Shown here piece after piece: positions 27,104 through 38,024 of a stretch of DNA of 64,000 nt. This stretch comes from Streptococcus sp. SN-1 (GTDB lineage Bacteria; Bacillota; Bacilli; Lactobacillales; Streptococcaceae). Position 1 is the first letter of the stretch. Every line of letters starts with the position of its first letter. The notes beneath the pieces are model-generated. The model did no database searches and was not told the DNA's origin. It saw only the letters and a program-made list of their open reading frames with translations. Where the stretch lies: NCBI RefSeq assembly GCF_041154385.1, contig NZ_AP028929.1, positions 186,001-250,000 on the forward strand, given 5' to 3'. A program made the translations under genes and the position numbers.

Positions 27104-28039
27104 ATGAGAAATCCAGTAATACAGACATCTAATTTATCAAAATCCTATGATGGGAAAATTGTCTTAGATAAGATAGACTTTACGCTAAAACAGGGAGAAA
27201 TCTATGGCTTACTAGGAAGAAATGGCGCTGGAAAGACTACCTTTATCAAAGCTATTTTAGGTTTGACAGCGATGGATAGTGGTGAAGTGAAGATTCTATC
27301 TGAAAAACTATCAGGGGACTTTTCTAAAGACTTGCTATCTCAAATCGGAGTGGTATTGGACAGTGCTTCTTTTTATCCTAATTTAACGGGACCTGAAAAT
27401 CTCTCTATTTTTGCAAGATTGAGAGGAATTTCGCTAAAACAGGTAGAGCAAGCTTTACAAGTGGTAGGATTAGATGGGGAAAATAAAAAACTATTCAAGC
27501 AGTATTCTCTGGGAATGAAGCAAAGGTTAGCAATTGCTAACGCTATTATGCATCAGCCGAAAATTCTGATATTAGATGAACCAACAAATGGTTTGGATCC
27601 TATTGGTATCCTTGAAATGCGTCGTTATCTAAAGGAACTCAGTACCAATCATGGCATTTCGATTTTAATATCCAGTCACATTATTTCAGAACTTGAAAAG
27701 CTTGTAGATAGAGTTGGGATACTGCATGATGCCCACCTTATGGCTGAAAAGACTATGCAGGAATTAATAGATGGTGCAGATAAAAGGAAAATCCACCTAA
27801 TTGTTTCGGATGCTTCTCAAGCTAGGGAAGTGCTTTGCAGGATAAATCTGCAAGAACAGATTAGTATTCTTTCGGATATAGAACTTGAACTTCAGGGAGA
27901 ATCACCTACTTTTGACATTGCAGTCGTATCTAATTCCTTAAAAGACAACGGAATAGTTCTAAAAGAATATTCTTATAAAAACAATGAAAGTTTAGAGGAT
28001 TACTTTAAGCGGATAACAGGAGGTGAGGGAATTGCTTGA
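27104..28039 (+). CDS. ABC transporter ATP-binding protein (BcrA / lantibiotic-immunity type)
   Basis: A 311-residue ABC ATPase with Walker A GRNGAGKTT (about 38-46), signature YSLGMKQRLAIANA, Walker B ILILDEPTNGLDP and a long C-terminal extension typical of BcrA-like and lantibiotic self-immunity transporters. GGAGGAGAA precedes the ATG. It overlaps the next gene. It probably expels a membrane-active peptide, either the product of the upstream small gene or a foreign one. Confidence 0.9.
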   Translation: MRNPVIQTSNLSKSYDGKIVLDKIDFTLKQGEIYGLLGRNGAGKTTFIKAILGLTAMDSGEVKILSEKLSGDFSKDLLSQIGVVLDSASFYPNLTGPENLSIFARLRGISLKQVEQALQVVGLDGENKKLFKQYSLGMKQRLAIANAIMHQPKILILDEPTNGLDPIGILEMRRYLKELSTNHGISILISSHIISELEKLVDRVGILHDAHLMAEKTMQELIDGADKRKIHLIVSDASQAREVLCRINLQEQISILSDIELELQGESPTFDIAVVSNSLKDNGIVLKEYSYKNNESLEDYFKRITGGEGIA

Positions 28040-28772
28040 TTTAGTGAAGATTGAATTTCTCAAACAAAGGCATCAAAAACTGAATTTTGTCGTATATGGT
28101 GTTGTTTCCCTCTACCTAGCTCTCATCTGTTATTATGTAAATGATGCGAGAGGCTTGTTTGACTCCTTTCCCTTTGTCTATAAATTTTCTTTGTCTTATT
28201 TAAACTTTTTGATTCTCCCTTTGTATTGTGTTTCCTATACAATACAGGCATTTGGTGTAGAATATCGCTATCGCATCATGAACAACTTGAAACTCGCTTC
28301 AGCAAATCTAATGAAGACATTCTGGGCTAAGATTTTGTATATAGAAATCAACGCTCTGTGTATCATGTTATTCACCTATATTTCGGTTTCCTTATTCGCA
28401 CTACTATCCCGCTTTTCTTCGACAGTCAGTTTGTCTTTATTATTAAGATTCTTCTATCTTTGTATGAGTAGTGGTATCTTAATTCCCATGGGAGTATTTC
28501 CTTTAGTTGCTTTGATCATGATAAAAGTCAGAGGCAAGGAGATAGTTGGGAATTTGGTCGGTGTCATGTATGTTTTAGTGTCATTTTTTTTAGCAAGGAC
28601 GAGTCCAAATATCAGTCCAGTAACAAGTGCTAACAGTTTAATTTGGGAAGGAAACAGAGAAGGAGTGGTGCTTCAACAGCCAGCTATCTTATCGATTATT
28701 GTACTAGGTTTATCTTTACTTGTTTTGTCTTTCTTGTCCATTAAATCTTGGCTAAGAAAGGTGGATGAATAA
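28032..28772 (+). CDS. ABC-2 permease, lantibiotic-immunity (MutE/EpiE-like) type
   Basis: A membrane protein of about 246 residues with six predicted membrane segments and a KIEFLKQRHQK-type start, as in lantibiotic immunity permeases. I prefer the TTG at 28032, which has GGAGG 8 nt upstream; a GTG at 28023 gives three more residues but overlaps that ribosome binding site. It overlaps the ATPase gene. The next permease starts directly after its stop. Confidence 0.82.
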   Translation: MLDLVKIEFLKQRHQKLNFVVYGVVSLYLALICYYVNDARGLFDSFPFVYKFSLSYLNFLILPLYCVSYTIQAFGVEYRYRIMNNLKLASANLMKTFWAKILYIEINALCIMLFTYISVSLFALLSRFSSTVSLSLLLRFFYLCMSSGILIPMGVFPLVALIMIKVRGKEIVGNLVGVMYVLVSFFLARTSPNISPVTSANSLIWEGNREGVVLQQPAILSIIVLGLSLLVLSFLSIKSWLRKVDE

Positions 28773-29501
28773 ATGTTGATGCTAGAATTGACTAAACTAA
28801 GAAGGCGAAAGATACTGTATATGATTCCCTTTGTAGCCATCCTGCTCTTTTTGTTAGAGTTTATGGTTGGTCATCAGATTTATCAAGGGCATTCGTTCGG
28901 TAGTGTGAATGGCTGGTATGTAGAAAATGGTTTCTTCTTTTTGAACTACTATTTTCTCCTCCCTTTTGCGAGCATGATTTTAGTGGATTTGATAAGAATA
29001 GAACAAGTGTCTAAAACGATTTCAAATCTCAGACTGATTCCTGTCGATTTGAAACAATTACTCCAAGCTAAGTTTATGCTTGCTTTGTTGATTAATCTAC
29101 TAGTCAGTGAATGCACCTTTTTAACTATGCTTGTCCTAGAGCTAATGGATGGTGATTTTGCTTTCTCTAGTCTTACAATTTTATCGTGGGGATTTGGTTA
29201 TGGAGTAATTGCTTTTGCTTATACACTGTCTGCTGGCATTATTGTCCTCTTCTTAGGAAAATATCGGAAGGAACTTATTCTTGCCCTACCACTTGCCTTT
29301 TTATTGTCATTTGCAGGTTTGTTTACTTTAACAACGGTTGTTGGGAGATATTATCTGGCAAATTTACTACTAATCATCATAGAGGAATTCACGGTTTTAA
29401 CAGTTTCTGTATATGCCGTGTGGCTGATTACCTTGGTGGCATGTCTCCTTTATTTGTTGGCAGATAAACGCATGATGAACATTATTTTTGCTTATAAATG
29501 A
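28773..29501 (+). CDS. ABC-2 permease, second subunit (MutG/EpiG-like)
   Basis: A 242-residue protein with six predicted membrane segments and a short N-terminal cytoplasmic part (MLMLELTKLRRRK). It begins at the base after the stop of the previous permease, so the two are co-translated. Two different permeases with one ATPase is the usual makeup of lantibiotic immunity exporters. Antitoxin promoter 3 starts 28 bp after its stop. Confidence 0.82.
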   Translation: MLMLELTKLRRRKILYMIPFVAILLFLLEFMVGHQIYQGHSFGSVNGWYVENGFFFLNYYFLLPFASMILVDLIRIEQVSKTISNLRLIPVDLKQLLQAKFMLALLINLLVSECTFLTMLVLELMDGDFAFSSLTILSWGFGYGVIAFAYTLSAGIIVLFLGKYRKELILALPLAFLLSFAGLFTLTTVVGRYYLANLLLIIIEEFTVLTVSVYAVWLITLVACLLYLLADKRMMNIIFAYK

Positions 29502-29529
29502 CAAGCTGAGTAGATGAGAATGTAAACTT

Positions 29530-29558
29530 TTGACAAAATTTGTGAACTGTGGGATAAT
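29530..29558 (+). promoter_or_regulatory. Promoter of antitoxin RNA 3
   Basis: TTGACA (29530-29535), 17 bp, GATAAT (29553-29558). Confidence 0.85.
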
Positions 29559-29564
29559 AAAAAG

Positions 29565-29639
29565 GAATTAAGTATTGTGTCTATATCATAGGCTAGAAAA
29601 GACCCCAAGCTCACGTCCAAATAAGCTTGGGGTCTTTTT
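29565..29639 (+). ncRNA. Antitoxin RNA of Fst-type module 3
   Basis: It has the same pairing segment as module 2 (TTAAGTATTGTGTC), so it should silence toxins 2 and 3 but not toxin 1. It ends at the bidirectional terminator 29597-29639. Confidence 0.85.
29597..29639. terminator. Bidirectional terminator of module 3
   Basis: An ACCCCAAGCT / AGCTTGGGGT stem flanked by A and T runs; same sequence as in module 2. Confidence 0.88.
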
Positions 29640-29643
29640 GACA

Positions 29644-29736
29644 CTATTTGTCCTTGTTTAGCCATTTATCGACTATACGAAGAACGACACCGACCACAAT
29701 TGGTCCGATGATAGTTTTAAGTATTGTATCCATCAT
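29644..29736 (-). CDS. Fst/Ldr-family type I toxin, module 3
   Basis: A 30-residue peptide equal to toxin 2 except I for L at residue 21 (VVLRIVDKW). It has the same AGGAGGTGA ribosome binding site and TGGTATAAT minus-strand promoter (near 29780-29790). The block 29565-29757 differs from 25094-25286 by only two bases in 193. Confidence 0.9.
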   Translation of the reverse strand: MMDTILKTIIGPIVVGVVLRIVDKWLNKDK

Positions 29737-29807
29737 GGGCTATCTCACCTCCTTTCGCAGGCGGTGTAGAAGTGCCGAATAATATTATACCACATATGTG
29801 CTAAACT

Positions 29808-29837
29808 TAGGAGTCACCCAATCGGGTGGCTTTTTTG
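29808..29837 (+). repeat. Second orphan small RNA terminator
   Basis: AGTCACC-CAATCG-GGTGGC with T6 lies between toxin module 3 and ruvB. It is a csRNA-type terminator without a CiaR box or RNA body, like the one at 24928. Confidence 0.65.
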
Positions 29838-29857
29838 TTTGTGGCTTGGATTTTTGA

Positions 29858-29863
29858 TATAAT
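29858..29863 (+). promoter_or_regulatory. -10 box of ruvB, predicted leaderless
   Basis: TGATATAAT ends 6 nt before the ruvB ATG, so transcription should start at or next to the A of the start codon. No ribosome binding site lies in between. Confidence 0.7.
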
Positions 29864-29869
29864 AGAGCC

Positions 29870-30868
29870 ATGAGTAGGATTTTAGATAATGAGATAATGG
29901 GGGACGAGGAGTTAGTAGAACGCACGCTCCGTCCTCAGTATTTACGTGAATATATCGGGCAGGATAAGGTTAAGGATCAGCTTCAAATCTTTATCGAGGC
30001 TGCCAAAATGCGGGATGAAGCGCTAGATCATGTGCTCTTATTTGGGCCTCCAGGCTTGGGAAAAACGACCATGGCTTTTGTTATCGCCAACGAACTGGGT
30101 GTCAATCTCAAGCAGACGTCTGGGCCTGTCATTGAAAAAGCCGGAGATCTAGTAGCGATTTTGAATGACTTAGAGCCTGGGGATGTTCTCTTTATTGACG
30201 AGATTCATCGCTTGCCTATGTCGGTGGAAGAGGTGCTTTATAGTGCCATGGAGGACTTCTACATTGATATCATGATTGGTGCTGGTGAAGGCAGTCGCAG
30301 TGTTCATTTGGAGTTGCCACCTTTTACCTTGATTGGTGCGACGACTCGAGCCGGGATGCTTTCAAATCCTCTACGGGCACGTTTTGGGATCACAGGTCAT
30401 ATGGAGTATTATGCTCATGCTGACTTGACGGAAATTGTCGAGCGGACGGCAGATATTTTTGAGATGGAAATTACTCATGAGGCAGCATCTGAGTTGGCCC
30501 TACGTAGTCGTGGGACTCCTCGTATTGCCAATCGTCTTCTCAAGCGAGTGCGCGATTTTGCCCAGATAATGGGGAATGGGACTATCGATGATCTTATTAC
30601 CGATAAGGCTTTGACCATGCTGGATGTTGACCATGAAGGTTTGGACTATGTGGACCAAAAAATCCTTCGCACCATGATTGAGATGTACGGTGGTGGTCCT
30701 GTCGGATTAGGAACTCTTTCTGTTAATATTGCCGAGGAGCGCGAGACTGTCGAAGACATGTATGAGCCTTACTTGATTCAAAAAGGCTTTATCATGCGGA
30801 CACGGTCTGGACGGGTGGCAACAGCCAAGGCATATGAACACTTAGGTTATGAATACAGTGAAAAATAA
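29870..30868 (+). CDS. ruvB: Holliday junction branch migration helicase RuvB
   Basis: RuvB is the hexameric AAA+ motor that drives Holliday junction migration with RuvA. The protein has 332 residues with Walker A GPPGLGKT (59-66), Walker B FIDEIHRL near 110, sensor motif GATTRAGML and the C-terminal winged helix ([17 protein letters not shown]). ruvA is not adjacent. The mRNA looks leaderless. The next gene overlaps its end by 20 bases. Confidence 0.97.
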   Translation: MSRILDNEIMGDEELVERTLRPQYLREYIGQDKVKDQLQIFIEAAKMRDEALDHVLLFGPPGLGKTTMAFVIANELGVNLKQTSGPVIEKAGDLVAILNDLEPGDVLFIDEIHRLPMSVEEVLYSAMEDFYIDIMIGAGEGSRSVHLELPPFTLIGATTRAGMLSNPLRARFGITGHMEYYAHADLTEIVERTADIFEMEITHEAASELALRSRGTPRIANRLLKRVRDFAQIMGNGTIDDLITDKALTMLDVDHEGLDYVDQKILRTMIEMYGGGPVGLGTLSVNIAEERETVEDMYEPYLIQKGFIMRTRSGRVATAKAYEHLGYEYSEK

Positions 30869-31421
30869 GCAAGAAATTCTAGAGGCTTTTAGAGAAAATC
30901 CGGATATGATGGCTATTCTGACGATCATCCGAAATCTTGGTCTGAAAGACTCGTGGTTGGCAGCAGGTTCTGTCAAAAATTTCATCTGGAATCTCTTGTC
31001 AGACAAATCCCCTTTTGACTGCGAAACAGATGTAGATGTAATTTTCTTTGATCCAGATATTTCTTATGAGGCAACCTTGTCCCTAGAGAAAAAACTGAGA
31101 GAGGACTTTCCTCAGTACCAGTGGGAATTGAAAAATCAAGTCTATATGCACCAGCACAGCCCTCATACTGCTCCCTATAGCAGCTCTTGTGATGCTATGA
31201 GTAAGTATCCAGAACGATGTACGGCTGTTGGACTACGCTTGAATGAAGAATCCGTTTTGGAACTCTTTACTCCATATGGTCTGGAGGATATTTTGAATTT
31301 TCAAGTTCGTCCAACTCCTCATTTTTTAGAGAATGAAGACCGAATGAAGCTCTATCGAACACGTCTATCCAAGAAAAATTGGCAGGAGAAATGGAAAAAT
31401 TTGATTTTTAAAAATACTTAA
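30849..31421 (+). CDS. Nucleotidyltransferase family protein (DUF925-like)
   Basis: A 190-residue protein with an N-terminal nucleotidyltransferase-like core: GSVKNFIWN and [10 protein letters not shown] near residues 40-75 supply the acidic pair expected for metal binding. The role is unknown. The ATG at 30849 lies inside ruvB; a GTG at 30858 is an alternative start. The overlap suggests coupling to ruvB. It is followed directly by a CiaR-type small RNA promoter. Confidence 0.85.
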   Translation: MNTVKNKQEILEAFRENPDMMAILTIIRNLGLKDSWLAAGSVKNFIWNLLSDKSPFDCETDVDVIFFDPDISYEATLSLEKKLREDFPQYQWELKNQVYMHQHSPHTAPYSSSCDAMSKYPERCTAVGLRLNEESVLELFTPYGLEDILNFQVRPTPHFLENEDRMKLYRTRLSKKNWQEKWKNLIFKNT

Positions 31422-31449
31422 GGAAACTTTAAGCTAGGAAGTGTATACT
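31417..31449 (+). promoter_or_regulatory. CiaR-type promoter of small RNA D
   Basis: CTTAAG-N5-TTTAAG (31417-31433), 10 bp, TATACT (31444-31449). The box overlaps the stop codon of the preceding gene. Confidence 0.82.
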
Positions 31450-31455
31450 AAGTTC

Positions 31456-31551
31456 ATAAGTTAAGAAGACCTTAACTTAAACTCCTAAAACTTTTTCATA
31501 ATAATCTCCCTATAAAAAATAAAGTCGCCCAATCAGGCGACTTATTTTTTT
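31456..31551 (+). ncRNA. CiaR-dependent small RNA D (csRNA family)
   Basis: A roughly 96-nt RNA with a diverged 5' hairpin (ATAAGTTAAG with CTTAACTTA), the shared stretch ACTTTTTCATAATAATCTCC and a terminator (AAGTCGCC-CAATCA-GGCGACTT, then T-run). The 5' loop lacks the CCTCC of copies A-C, so its targets may differ. Confidence 0.82.
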
Positions 31552-31579
31552 GAAAAATGGGCTTTGTGCCTGAGAATAA

Positions 31580-31690
31580 TACTCAATGAAAATCAAAGAG
31601 CAAACTAGGAAGCTAACCGCAGGTTGCTCAAAACACTGTTTTGAGGTTGCAGATAGAGCTGACGTGGTTTGAAGAGATTTTCGAAGAGTA
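31580..31690 (+). repeat. 111-bp BOX-like intergenic repeat, copy 1
   Basis: The ends TACTCAATGAAAATC and (reverse) TACTCTTCGAAAATC form terminal inverted repeats that match the outer ends of pneumococcal BOX elements as I recall them. The interior carries CAAAACACTGTTTTG. A second copy of the same length lies at 56752-56862 in the other orientation. The family name is tentative. Confidence 0.75.
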
Positions 31691-31766
31691 TAAATAGCTT
31701 AGTGATAGAAGAAAATAGGGAAATATGGTATAATGAAACGATAGATTTTTGAATAGGAATAAGATC

Positions 31767-32525
31767 ATGTTTGGATTTTTTAAGAAAGATAAGGCTGTGG
31801 AAGTAGAGGTTCCGACACAGGTTCCTGCTCATATCGGCATCATCATGGATGGGAATGGCCGTTGGGCTAAAAAACGTATGCAACCACGGGTCTTCGGACA
31901 CAAGGCGGGCATGGAAGCATTGCAAGCTGTGACTAAGGCAGCCAACAAACTAGGCGTCAAGGTTATTACAGTTTATGCTTTTTCTACGGAAAATTGGACC
32001 CGTCCAGATCAGGAAGTCAAGTTTATCATGAACTTGCCAGTAGAGTTTTATGACAATTATGTCCCGGAACTGCATGCGAATAATGTTAAGATTCAAATGA
32101 TTGGGGAGACAGACCGACTGCCTAAGCCAACCTTTGAAGCTCTGACTAAGGCTGAGGAATTGACTAAGAACAACACAGGTTTGATTCTTAATTTTGCCCT
32201 CAACTATGGTGGACGTGCTGAGATTACACAGGCTCTTAAGTTGATTTCCCAGGATGTTTTAGATGCCAAAATCAACCCAGGTGACATCACAGAAGAATTG
32301 ATTGATAACTATCTCTTCACCCAGCATTTGCCTAAGGACTTACGAGACCCAGACTTGATTATCCGCACTAGTGGAGAATTGCGTTTGAGCAATTTCCTTC
32401 CATGGCAGGGAGCCTATAGTGAGCTTTATTTTACGGATACCTTGTGGCCTGATTTTGACGAGGCAGCCTTGCAGGAAGCCATTCTTGCTTACAATCGTCG
32501 TCATCGTCGATTTGGAGGAGTTTAG
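31767..32525 (+). CDS. uppS: Undecaprenyl diphosphate synthase
   Basis: UppS makes the C55 lipid carrier for cell wall and capsule precursors. The ATG at 31767 gives 252 residues (MFGFFKKDKAVEVEVP); a TTG at 31749 would add six residues without support. The catalytic region IIMDGNGRWAKKR near residues 25-37 and the C-terminal RTSGELRLSNFLPWQ motif are intact. A TGGTATAAT box (31726-31734) precedes it. It starts the conserved uppS-cdsA-rseP-proS group. Confidence 0.96.
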   Translation: MFGFFKKDKAVEVEVPTQVPAHIGIIMDGNGRWAKKRMQPRVFGHKAGMEALQAVTKAANKLGVKVITVYAFSTENWTRPDQEVKFIMNLPVEFYDNYVPELHANNVKIQMIGETDRLPKPTFEALTKAEELTKNNTGLILNFALNYGGRAEITQALKLISQDVLDAKINPGDITEELIDNYLFTQHLPKDLRDPDLIIRTSGELRLSNFLPWQGAYSELYFTDTLWPDFDEAALQEAILAYNRRHRRFGGV

Positions 32526-32533
32526 GAGGAAAT

Positions 32534-33337
32534 ATGACACAGGATTTACAAAAAAGAACCTTGTTTGCAGGGATTGCCCTGGCTATTTTCCTACCAATTT
32601 TAATGATTGGGGGACTCTTGCTTCAGATAGCAATTGGAATCATAGCCATGCTGGCAATGCATGAACTTTTGAAGATGAGAGGTTTAGAGACCATGACTAT
32701 GGAAGGCCTCTTGACCCTCTTTGCAACCTTTGCCTTGACCATTCCTTTGGAGAATTACCTGACTTTTTTACCAGTTGATGGGAATGTGGTTGCTTATAGT
32801 GTTTTGATTTCAATCATGTTAGGAACGACTGTGTTTAGCAAGTCTTATACGATTGAGGACGCTGTTTTCCCTCTTGCTATGAGTTTCTATGTAGGCTTTG
32901 GATTTAATGCTTTACTAGATGCTCGTATTGCAGGTTTAGATAAGGCTCTATTGGCCTTGTGTATCGTCTGGGCGACCGACAGTGGTGCCTATCTTGTTGG
33001 GATGAACTATGGTAAACGAAAATTAGCTCCGACAGTTTCTCCAAATAAAACCTTTGAGGGTGCCTTGGGTGGTATTTTAGGCGCTATTTTAGTAACCATC
33101 ATCTTTATGATAGTTGACAGGACAGTTGCCCTTCCCTATGGAATTTACAAGATGTCAATCTTTGCTATTTTCTTTAGCATAGCTGGACAATTTGGTGATT
33201 TACTAGAAAGTTCGATCAAGCGTCACTTTGGTGTCAAGGATTCTGGGAAATTTATCCCTGGACATGGTGGTGTTTTGGATCGTTTCGATAGTATGTTGCT
33301 TGTATTTCCAATCATGCACTTGTTTGGACTCTTTTAA
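32534..33337 (+). CDS. cdsA: Phosphatidate cytidylyltransferase
   Basis: CdsA makes CDP-diacylglycerol, the precursor of anionic phospholipids. The 267-residue protein has about eight membrane segments and the CDS signature near its C-terminus (SIKRHFGVKDSGKF, then HGGVLDRFD). TAGGAGGAA precedes the ATG; it lies 8 bp after uppS. Confidence 0.97.
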   Translation: MTQDLQKRTLFAGIALAIFLPILMIGGLLLQIAIGIIAMLAMHELLKMRGLETMTMEGLLTLFATFALTIPLENYLTFLPVDGNVVAYSVLISIMLGTTVFSKSYTIEDAVFPLAMSFYVGFGFNALLDARIAGLDKALLALCIVWATDSGAYLVGMNYGKRKLAPTVSPNKTFEGALGGILGAILVTIIFMIVDRTVALPYGIYKMSIFAIFFSIAGQFGDLLESSIKRHFGVKDSGKFIPGHGGVLDRFDSMLLVFPIMHLFGLF

Positions 33338-33358
33338 TCAAAAGACGGAGGAAATACT

Positions 33359-34618
33359 ATGCTCGGAATTTTAACCTTTATTCTGGTTTTTGGGATTATT
33401 GTGGTGGTGCACGAGTTCGGACATTTCTACTTTGCCAAGAAATCAGGGATTCTAGTGCGTGAATTTGCTATCGGTATGGGACCTAAAATCTTTGCTCATA
33501 TTGGCAAGGATGGGACGGCCTATACCATTCGAATCTTGCCTCTGGGTGGCTATGTCCGCATGGCCGGTTGGGGTGATGATACAACTGAAATCAAGACAGG
33601 AACTCCTGTCAGTTTGACACTTGCTGAGGACGGTAAGGTTAAACGTATCAATCTTTCAGGTAAAAAATTGGATCAAACAGCTCTTCCTATGCAGGTGACC
33701 CAGTTTGATTTTGAAGACAAGCTCTTTATCAAGGGCTTGGTTCTGGAAGAAGAAAAAACATTTGCAGTGGATCACGATGCAACAGTTGTGGAAGCAGATG
33801 GAACGGAGGTTCGGATTGCTCCCTTGGATGTTCAATATCAAAATGCGACTATCTGGGGCAAACTGATTACCAACTTTGCAGGACCTATGAACAACTTTAT
33901 CTTAGGTGTCGTTGTTTTCTGGATTTTAATCTTTATGCAAGGTGGTGTCAGAGATGTTGCTACTAACCAGTTCCATGTCATGCCTCAAGGGGCCTTGGCT
34001 AAGGTAGGAGTGCCAGAAACGGCACAGATTACTAAGATTGGCTCACATGAGATTAGCAATTGGGAAAACTTGATTCAGGCTGTGGAAACAGAAACCAAAG
34101 ATAAGACGGCACCAAGTTTGGATGTGACTATTTCTGAAAATGGTAGTGACAAACAAGTAACGGTTACCCCAGAAGAAAATCAAGGTAGTTACCTTCTAGG
34201 TGTTCAACCGGGAATTAAGTCAGATTTTCTATCCATGTTTGTAGGTGGTTTTACAACCGCTGCCGACTCAGCTCTCCGAATTCTCTCAGCTTTGAAAAAT
34301 CTGATTTTCCAACCAGATTTGAACAAGCTAGGTGGCCCTGTTGCCATCTTTAAGGCAAGTAGTGATGCTGCTAAAAATGGAATTGAAAATGTCTTGTACT
34401 TCTTGGCAATGATTTCTATCAATATTGGGATTTTTAATCTGATTCCGATTCCAGCTCTGGATGGTGGTAAGATTGTGCTCAATATCCTGGAAGCCATTCG
34501 CCGCAAACCATTAAAACAAGAAATTGAAACCTATGTCACCTTGGCCGGAGTGGTCATCATGGTTGTCTTGATGATTGCTGTGACCTGGAATGACATCATG
34601 CGACTCTTTTTTAGATAA
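33359..34618 (+). CDS. rseP: Site-2 zinc metalloprotease (RseP/Eep family)
   Basis: This intramembrane protease cleaves anti-sigma factors or, as Eep in streptococci and enterococci, processes lipoprotein signal peptides and pheromone precursors. The 419-residue protein has the zinc motif HEFGH at residues 18-22, a PDZ domain in the middle and the second active-site motif [11 protein letters not shown] near 363. It could process peptide signals such as those proposed in the accessory region. Confidence 0.95.
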   Translation: MLGILTFILVFGIIVVVHEFGHFYFAKKSGILVREFAIGMGPKIFAHIGKDGTAYTIRILPLGGYVRMAGWGDDTTEIKTGTPVSLTLAEDGKVKRINLSGKKLDQTALPMQVTQFDFEDKLFIKGLVLEEEKTFAVDHDATVVEADGTEVRIAPLDVQYQNATIWGKLITNFAGPMNNFILGVVVFWILIFMQGGVRDVATNQFHVMPQGALAKVGVPETAQITKIGSHEISNWENLIQAVETETKDKTAPSLDVTISENGSDKQVTVTPEENQGSYLLGVQPGIKSDFLSMFVGGFTTAADSALRILSALKNLIFQPDLNKLGGPVAIFKASSDAAKNGIENVLYFLAMISINIGIFNLIPIPALDGGKIVLNILEAIRRKPLKQEIETYVTLAGVVIMVVLMIAVTWNDIMRLFFR

Positions 34619-36484
<1,866 letters not shown>

Positions 36485-36501
36485 AAACTATAATCAGAAG
36501 A

Positions 36502-36544
36502 AAAACAAGGAAAAAATGTAACTAGTTTTTACCTTGTTTTTTCT
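36502..36544 (+). terminator. Terminator of the uppS-cdsA-rseP-proS group
   Basis: An AAAACAAGG...CCTTGTTTT stem, reinforced by AAAAA/TTTTT, followed by T residues. Confidence 0.8.
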
Positions 36545-36582
36545 GTATAATGGGAAAAATGAGTAGATAAAGAGGTAAATGT

Positions 36583-37962
36583 ATGCTAAGATTTCCAAAG
36601 GGTTTTGTCTGGGGATCCTCTACTTCTGGACCACAGACAGAAGGACGTGTAGCTGGTGACGGTAAAGGAGATAATCTCTGGGATTATTGGTATCAAGTGG
36701 AGCCAAATCGTTACTATAATGGGATTGGTCCAGATAAGACATCGACCTTTTATGCAAATTGGGAGCAGGATATTGAGCTACTGGTAGAAACTGGTCACAC
36801 GGCCTTTCGGACTTCTATTCAATGGTCACGGATTTTTCCACAAGGGCGTGGAAAAGTCAATGCTCAAGGTGTGGATTTCTATCGTAAGGTTTTTGAGGCT
36901 ATTAAAGCCAAAGGGATTCGTCTGTTAGTCAATCTCTATCATTTTGATCTGCCTTTTGCCCTTCAAGAAGTTGGTGATGGTTGGGAAAATAAGGCGACTG
37001 TCTCAGCCTATGAAGACTATGCTCGTTTTTGTTTTGAGACTTATGGAGATTTAGTGGATCAGTGGATTACCTTTAACGAGCCAATCGTTCCTGTAGAATT
37101 TGGCTATTTTTACGATGCTCATTATCCACATAAGGTGGATGCAGAGGCGGCAGTTAAAGTAGCCTATCATACACAATTGGCTAGCAGTCGGGCGGTTAAG
37201 GCTTGTCATGAACTCTTGCCTAATTCCAAAATTGGGATTGTCCTCAACTTGACACCGGCTTATCCACGTAGCCAGCATCCTGCCGATGTCAAGGCTGCTC
37301 GTATTGCAGACCTTTTTCAGGCCCAATCTTTCTTAGATCCGTCTGTTTTGGGTACTTATCCACAGGAATTGGTAGAAATATTTCATGAACACGGCCTTTT
37401 ACCTGATACTACAGAGGAGGAGTTGGAGCTCATTCGTGACAATACGGTAGACTTCCTTGGTGTCAACTACTATCAACCTTTGCGTGTTATGGCACCTCGA
37501 TTTGCTAAACATCCAGAGAGTCCTCTCTTACCAGAACATTTTTATGAGCCTTATGTGATGCCTGGACGTAAAATCAATCCTCACCGTGGCTGGGAGATTT
37601 ATGAGCAAGGGATTTATGACATTGCCCAAAATATCAAGGAAAATTATGGCAATATTGAGTGGATGTTGACAGAGAATGGTATGGGTGTTGAGGGGGAAGA
37701 CAAATTCCGTCAAGATGGGATGATTCAAGATGATTACCGTATTGACTTTGTAAAAGGTCATCTTCGTGAACTGCACCGTGCTATTGAAGACGGAGCCAAT
37801 TGTAAGGGATACTTGATTTGGACCTTTATCGATTGCTGGTCATGGCTCAATAGCTATAAAAATCGCTATGGTTTGGTCGAATTAGTCTTGGAAACGCAAG
37901 AGCGTCGTCTGAAGAAATCAGGGCACTGGTTCAAGGAATTAAGCGATAATAATGGATTTTAA
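36583..37962 (+). CDS. bglA: Glycoside hydrolase family 1 (beta-glucosidase or 6-phospho-beta-glucosidase)
   Basis: A 459-residue GH1 enzyme with the acid/base motif TFNEP near residue 163 and the nucleophile motif TENG near 362. GH1 enzymes of streptococci mostly split 6-phospho-beta-glucosides brought in by PTS transporters; no PTS gene is adjacent, so the substrate is uncertain. A TATAAT (36546-36551) and AGAGGT serve it, and a terminator follows at once. It appears to be a single-gene unit. Confidence 0.88.
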   Translation: MLRFPKGFVWGSSTSGPQTEGRVAGDGKGDNLWDYWYQVEPNRYYNGIGPDKTSTFYANWEQDIELLVETGHTAFRTSIQWSRIFPQGRGKVNAQGVDFYRKVFEAIKAKGIRLLVNLYHFDLPFALQEVGDGWENKATVSAYEDYARFCFETYGDLVDQWITFNEPIVPVEFGYFYDAHYPHKVDAEAAVKVAYHTQLASSRAVKACHELLPNSKIGIVLNLTPAYPRSQHPADVKAARIADLFQAQSFLDPSVLGTYPQELVEIFHEHGLLPDTTEEELELIRDNTVDFLGVNYYQPLRVMAPRFAKHPESPLLPEHFYEPYVMPGRKINPHRGWEIYEQGIYDIAQNIKENYGNIEWMLTENGMGVEGEDKFRQDGMIQDDYRIDFVKGHLRELHRAIEDGANCKGYLIWTFIDCWSWLNSYKNRYGLVELVLETQERRLKKSGHWFKELSDNNGF

Positions 37963-37967
37963 AAAGG

Positions 37968-38003
37968 ACTCTGACTGATTATCCTAATTGGTCAGAGTTT
38001 TTT
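37968..38003 (+). terminator. Terminator of bglA
   Basis: An ACTCTGAC / GTCAGAGT stem followed by T6. Confidence 0.85.
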
Positions 38004-38024
38004 GCTTACAGGAGATAAATTTGA

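Noticed and set aside
24383..29857. CRISPR array or tRNA genes in the repeat-rich accessory region
   Set aside because: Repeats are few, long and associated with toxin modules and small RNAs; there are no regular spacers and no tRNA-like folds.
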